Positions 62,221 through 64,000 of a stretch of DNA of 64,000 nt are shown piece by piece. Below the pieces are notes generated by a model. That model did no database searches, had not been told where the DNA came from, and saw only the letters and a program-made list of their open reading frames with translations. Position 1 is the stretch's first letter; each line of letters opens with the position of its first letter. Source of the DNA: Lachnoclostridium sp. UBA1308 (GTDB lineage: Bacteria > Bacillota > Clostridia > Lachnospirales > Lachnospiraceae); the NCBI GenBank assembly GCA_002307215.1, contig DBTU01000019.1, positions 186,001 through 250,000 on the forward strand. Direction: 5' to 3'. Both the position numbers and the translations under genes were made by a program.

Positions 62221-63507
62221 TTATAAATTATCAAACAGATCTTCTACAAAGGTAAGACTTCCTCGGTAACCCGCATAGGTCCGATTAAAGATTAAACGAT
62301 CTGTAATCGGATATGCAATCACACTGCATTGAATTTCCATCTTCATGGCTATCTCCCGCTCGTTTGTACTTCCAATTAACAGGGTGATTTCCTCGTATTC
62401 CTCCAAAGCCTTGGTTATCTTATACTGATCTGTTTCAAATATCAGCTTTGGTGGATTGGCATATTCCAGCTTAAGTATCTGATCTGAGATACGTTCCTTG
62501 TCTCCGTCACGAAAGACCGGATCGGTTACTATGGTAATAATCGGTGTGAAGCTGTAATCATTTGCAAGGAATCTGGTCACACCTACTGCCGTATTTGCAT
62601 CTGCCACCACCGCAAACCTCTTCCAGCTTAAGGCTCCGATTGCTGTCTCCAGAAAGTTATATACATACTCTTCTTCCTCAGCAATCACGCTATCTATCAG
62701 TGCCTGATCAAGCTTCAATGCCTCGCCTACTCGGCGTACAAAGGTAGAGGTGTCCGTAGCTCCGATGGGAAGTCCCGGTATTCTTAGCGTCGGCACTTTA
62801 AATCGTTCTTCATATTCTTCGGCTGCACCTTTCAGTAACCAGGGATTCACAATAATATTTAAAGCTGCTGACGATGAGGTCCTAATCGCTTCAATTCCCT
62901 GATGCTCCGTAAAGAAAGTGTTTACTTTTAATCCGAGCTTTCTCAAAATTCTTGTAAGCTCTTCGAGATTACCGGCCCAGAAGGGATCATGATAGGGCAT
63001 AATTCCAAATAGGTTCACCAGATTTTCTTGCTTAGGCAGATTATCCTCAACGATATAGGTCAAAAGTGCTTTGAAGGCTGCTTCATAACCCAGGTAGCTG
63101 TCTCCGGCAAAGCCCGGAGTCTCAATCGGATAAACCTTGATACCTCGTTCCAAGAATTCAGCAGTCACGCTCTTAATATCATCACCGATAATTCCAGCTG
63201 TGCATCCGGTCAGTACAAAATAAGCATCTGCATCGATAATCTCTACGGCTCCTTCTATCGTGGATCGAAGCTTATCCACACCACCGAATACCACCTCCCT
63301 TTCCAACATATTTGTGGAGGGCAGTGATACACCGGATAAAAAGTGCGGTGACCTTCCTCCCGACAGGCCGGCTTCTCCGGCCGAGGTCTGCATACAGCAG
63401 CCCGGTCCGGAGTGATAGATCGGGCAAATCTTATCAATTGCACCTAGGACAGCATTAATTCCGCCAAGAACACAATTACCGCGTGGGCTTTCTGTTACAA
63501 CTGACAT
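62221..63507 (-). CDS. Nitrogenase component 1-like protein (NifK/NifE superfamily)
   Basis: 428 residues from the ATG at 63507 after GGAGG; shorter than true NifK. Cysteines matching the three P-cluster ligands are present: Cys12 (GNCVLGG), Cys37/38 (HSGPGCC) and Cys102 (LTGCTAGIIGDD). It is therefore a nitrogenase-superfamily subunit able to hold an Fe-S cluster. It starts 40 bases after its partner. Lengths and divergence argue for a nitrogenase-like enzyme rather than dinitrogen reduction, but this is not proven. Confidence 0.85.
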   Translation of the reverse strand: MSVVTESPRGNCVLGGINAVLGAIDKICPIYHSGPGCCMQTSAGEAGLSGGRSPHFLSGVSLPSTNMLEREVVFGGVDKLRSTIEGAVEIIDADAYFVLTGCTAGIIGDDIKSVTAEFLERGIKVYPIETPGFAGDSYLGYEAAFKALLTYIVEDNLPKQENLVNLFGIMPYHDPFWAGNLEELTRILRKLGLKVNTFFTEHQGIEAIRTSSSAALNIIVNPWLLKGAAEEYEERFKVPTLRIPGLPIGATDTSTFVRRVGEALKLDQALIDSVIAEEEEYVYNFLETAIGALSWKRFAVVADANTAVGVTRFLANDYSFTPIITIVTDPVFRDGDKERISDQILKLEYANPPKLIFETDQYKITKALEEYEEITLLIGSTNEREIAMKMEIQCSVIAYPITDRLIFNRTYAGYRGSLTFVEDLFDNL

Positions 63508-63546
63508 ATATACCTCCAATCAACCGCATCAGCGGTATATTCTATG

Positions 63547-64000
63547 TTATTCCAACGGTTTTATGAATTTGAAGGGATCCTCCTCATACCAGGACTTTTT
63601 ATATGGTAGTCTGGCGTGCTTGGCAAGTTTTTTGTTAAAGCCTGGATTTTCAATCTGATCCGCAATTTTATTACCAAGATACAAGATTCCGTCATAACCC
63701 ATCGTTGGTCGTTTCATATCTAATACATGGGTTGTCGGTATTCCGAGTCTGGCTGACCACACCGGAACCCCTATAAAAACATCCGGCTTCAGCCGATTAA
63801 CAAGATTAATCTGTTCAAAAGGCTGCATATTTGCAATATCGATGATGAAATCCTTATGAATTGCATACAGATATTCAATATCTGTCTGAGCATCATCATC
63901 GTAGGTTGGTGTCTCAAGACCTACCAACTCCATCCCAAAATCATCAATCAGTGCTGCTGCCGCAAAGGATCGACCTGTGCCTCCGCAGATGAATACACGT
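63547..64000 (-). CDS. Nitrogenase component 1-like protein (NifD-like), C-terminal part only
   Basis: The open frame continues to the window edge in frame (RVFICGGTGRSF upstream of the Met at 63933), so about 150 C-terminal residues are visible. The THVLDMKRPTMGYDG segment places a His ten residues before GYDG, the same spacing as the cofactor-binding His442 of A. vinelandii NifD. Paired with the NifK-like gene downstream. A NifH-type reductase would be expected outside the window. Confidence 0.82.
   Translation of the reverse strand, partial: RVFICGGTGRSFAAAALIDDFGMELVGLETPTYDDDAQTDIEYLYAIHKDFIIDIANMQPFEQINLVNRLKPDVFIGVPVWSARLGIPTTHVLDMKRPTMGYDGILYLGNKIADQIENPGFNKKLAKHARLPYKKSWYEEDPFKFIKPLE

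Noticed and set aside
62221..64000. Calling the nitrogenase-like genes nifD/nifK or anfD/anfK
   Set aside because: The NifK-like protein is short and diverged, one gene is partial and no nifH or cofactor genes are visible, so only superfamily membership is supported.

Overview
The window looks like a chromosomal segment of a low-GC, strictly anaerobic, spore-lineage Firmicute, most likely a Lachnospiraceae-type clostridium. I infer this from gene content, not from a marker gene: a SCIFF/ranthipeptide pair, HemZ, indolepyruvate:ferredoxin oxidoreductase, an anaerobic sulfatase-maturing enzyme, DUF3791/DUF3990 genes, a PdaB-like deacetylase and an FeFe-hydrogenase-associated TM1266-type protein. 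No rRNA, tRNA or CRISPR array was seen.

Layout. 1-2.9 kb: an AgrC/AgrA-like GHKL kinase (cut by the window edge) and LytTR regulator, then a DUF3791/DUF3990 module whose DUF3990 gene is broken. 3-8.2 kb: housekeeping (deacetylase, upp, galM, csp). 7.7-15.6 kb: a co-directional arylpyruvate module (sodium symporter, PaaK ligase, IorA, IorB, ACT, second PaaK, ACT). 16-19.3 kb: small genes and cheY-cheR-cheB. 19.6-28.2 kb: hisS, hemZ, an MBL hydrolase, rel, apt, recJ. 28.2-30 kb: the SCIFF maturase and its 46-residue peptide. 30-44.3 kb: mixed metabolism (two DegV proteins, rpiA, pepF, ogt, nitroreductase, GH13 glucosidase, argC, deacetylase). 44.7-50.4 kb: a cysteine/methionine block (cysK, a divergent cysteine-free Rrf2 regulator, metY, yezD) enclosing a peptidase pair.

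50.9-61.9 kb is the most distinctive block: an apparently complete catabolic island for a sulfated disaccharide. It has PTS IIC, IIB and IIA, a cytoplasmic sulfatase, a TauE/SafE exporter, a GH1 6-phospho-beta-glucosidase, its own HPr and Enzyme I, a soluble chemoreceptor, and a divergent RpiR regulator with a sulfatase-maturing radical SAM enzyme. The island's HPr keeps His15 but has Lys at position 46, so it should escape HPr-kinase control.

62.2-64 kb holds two nitrogenase-like (NifD/NifK superfamily) subunits, the first cut by the window end; their substrate cannot be told from here.

The intergenic space carries several small repeat families in pairs: an 87-bp leader copied exactly up to the start codons of two unrelated genes; a large cruciform with terminal inverted repeats and a short derivative; a 170/105-bp inverted-repeat element pair; a CGGTTC-hairpin repeat pair; and a 51-bp tandem repeat overlapping the end of hemZ. 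Starts were moved from the longest frame to the best ribosome-binding site where the sequence supports it.
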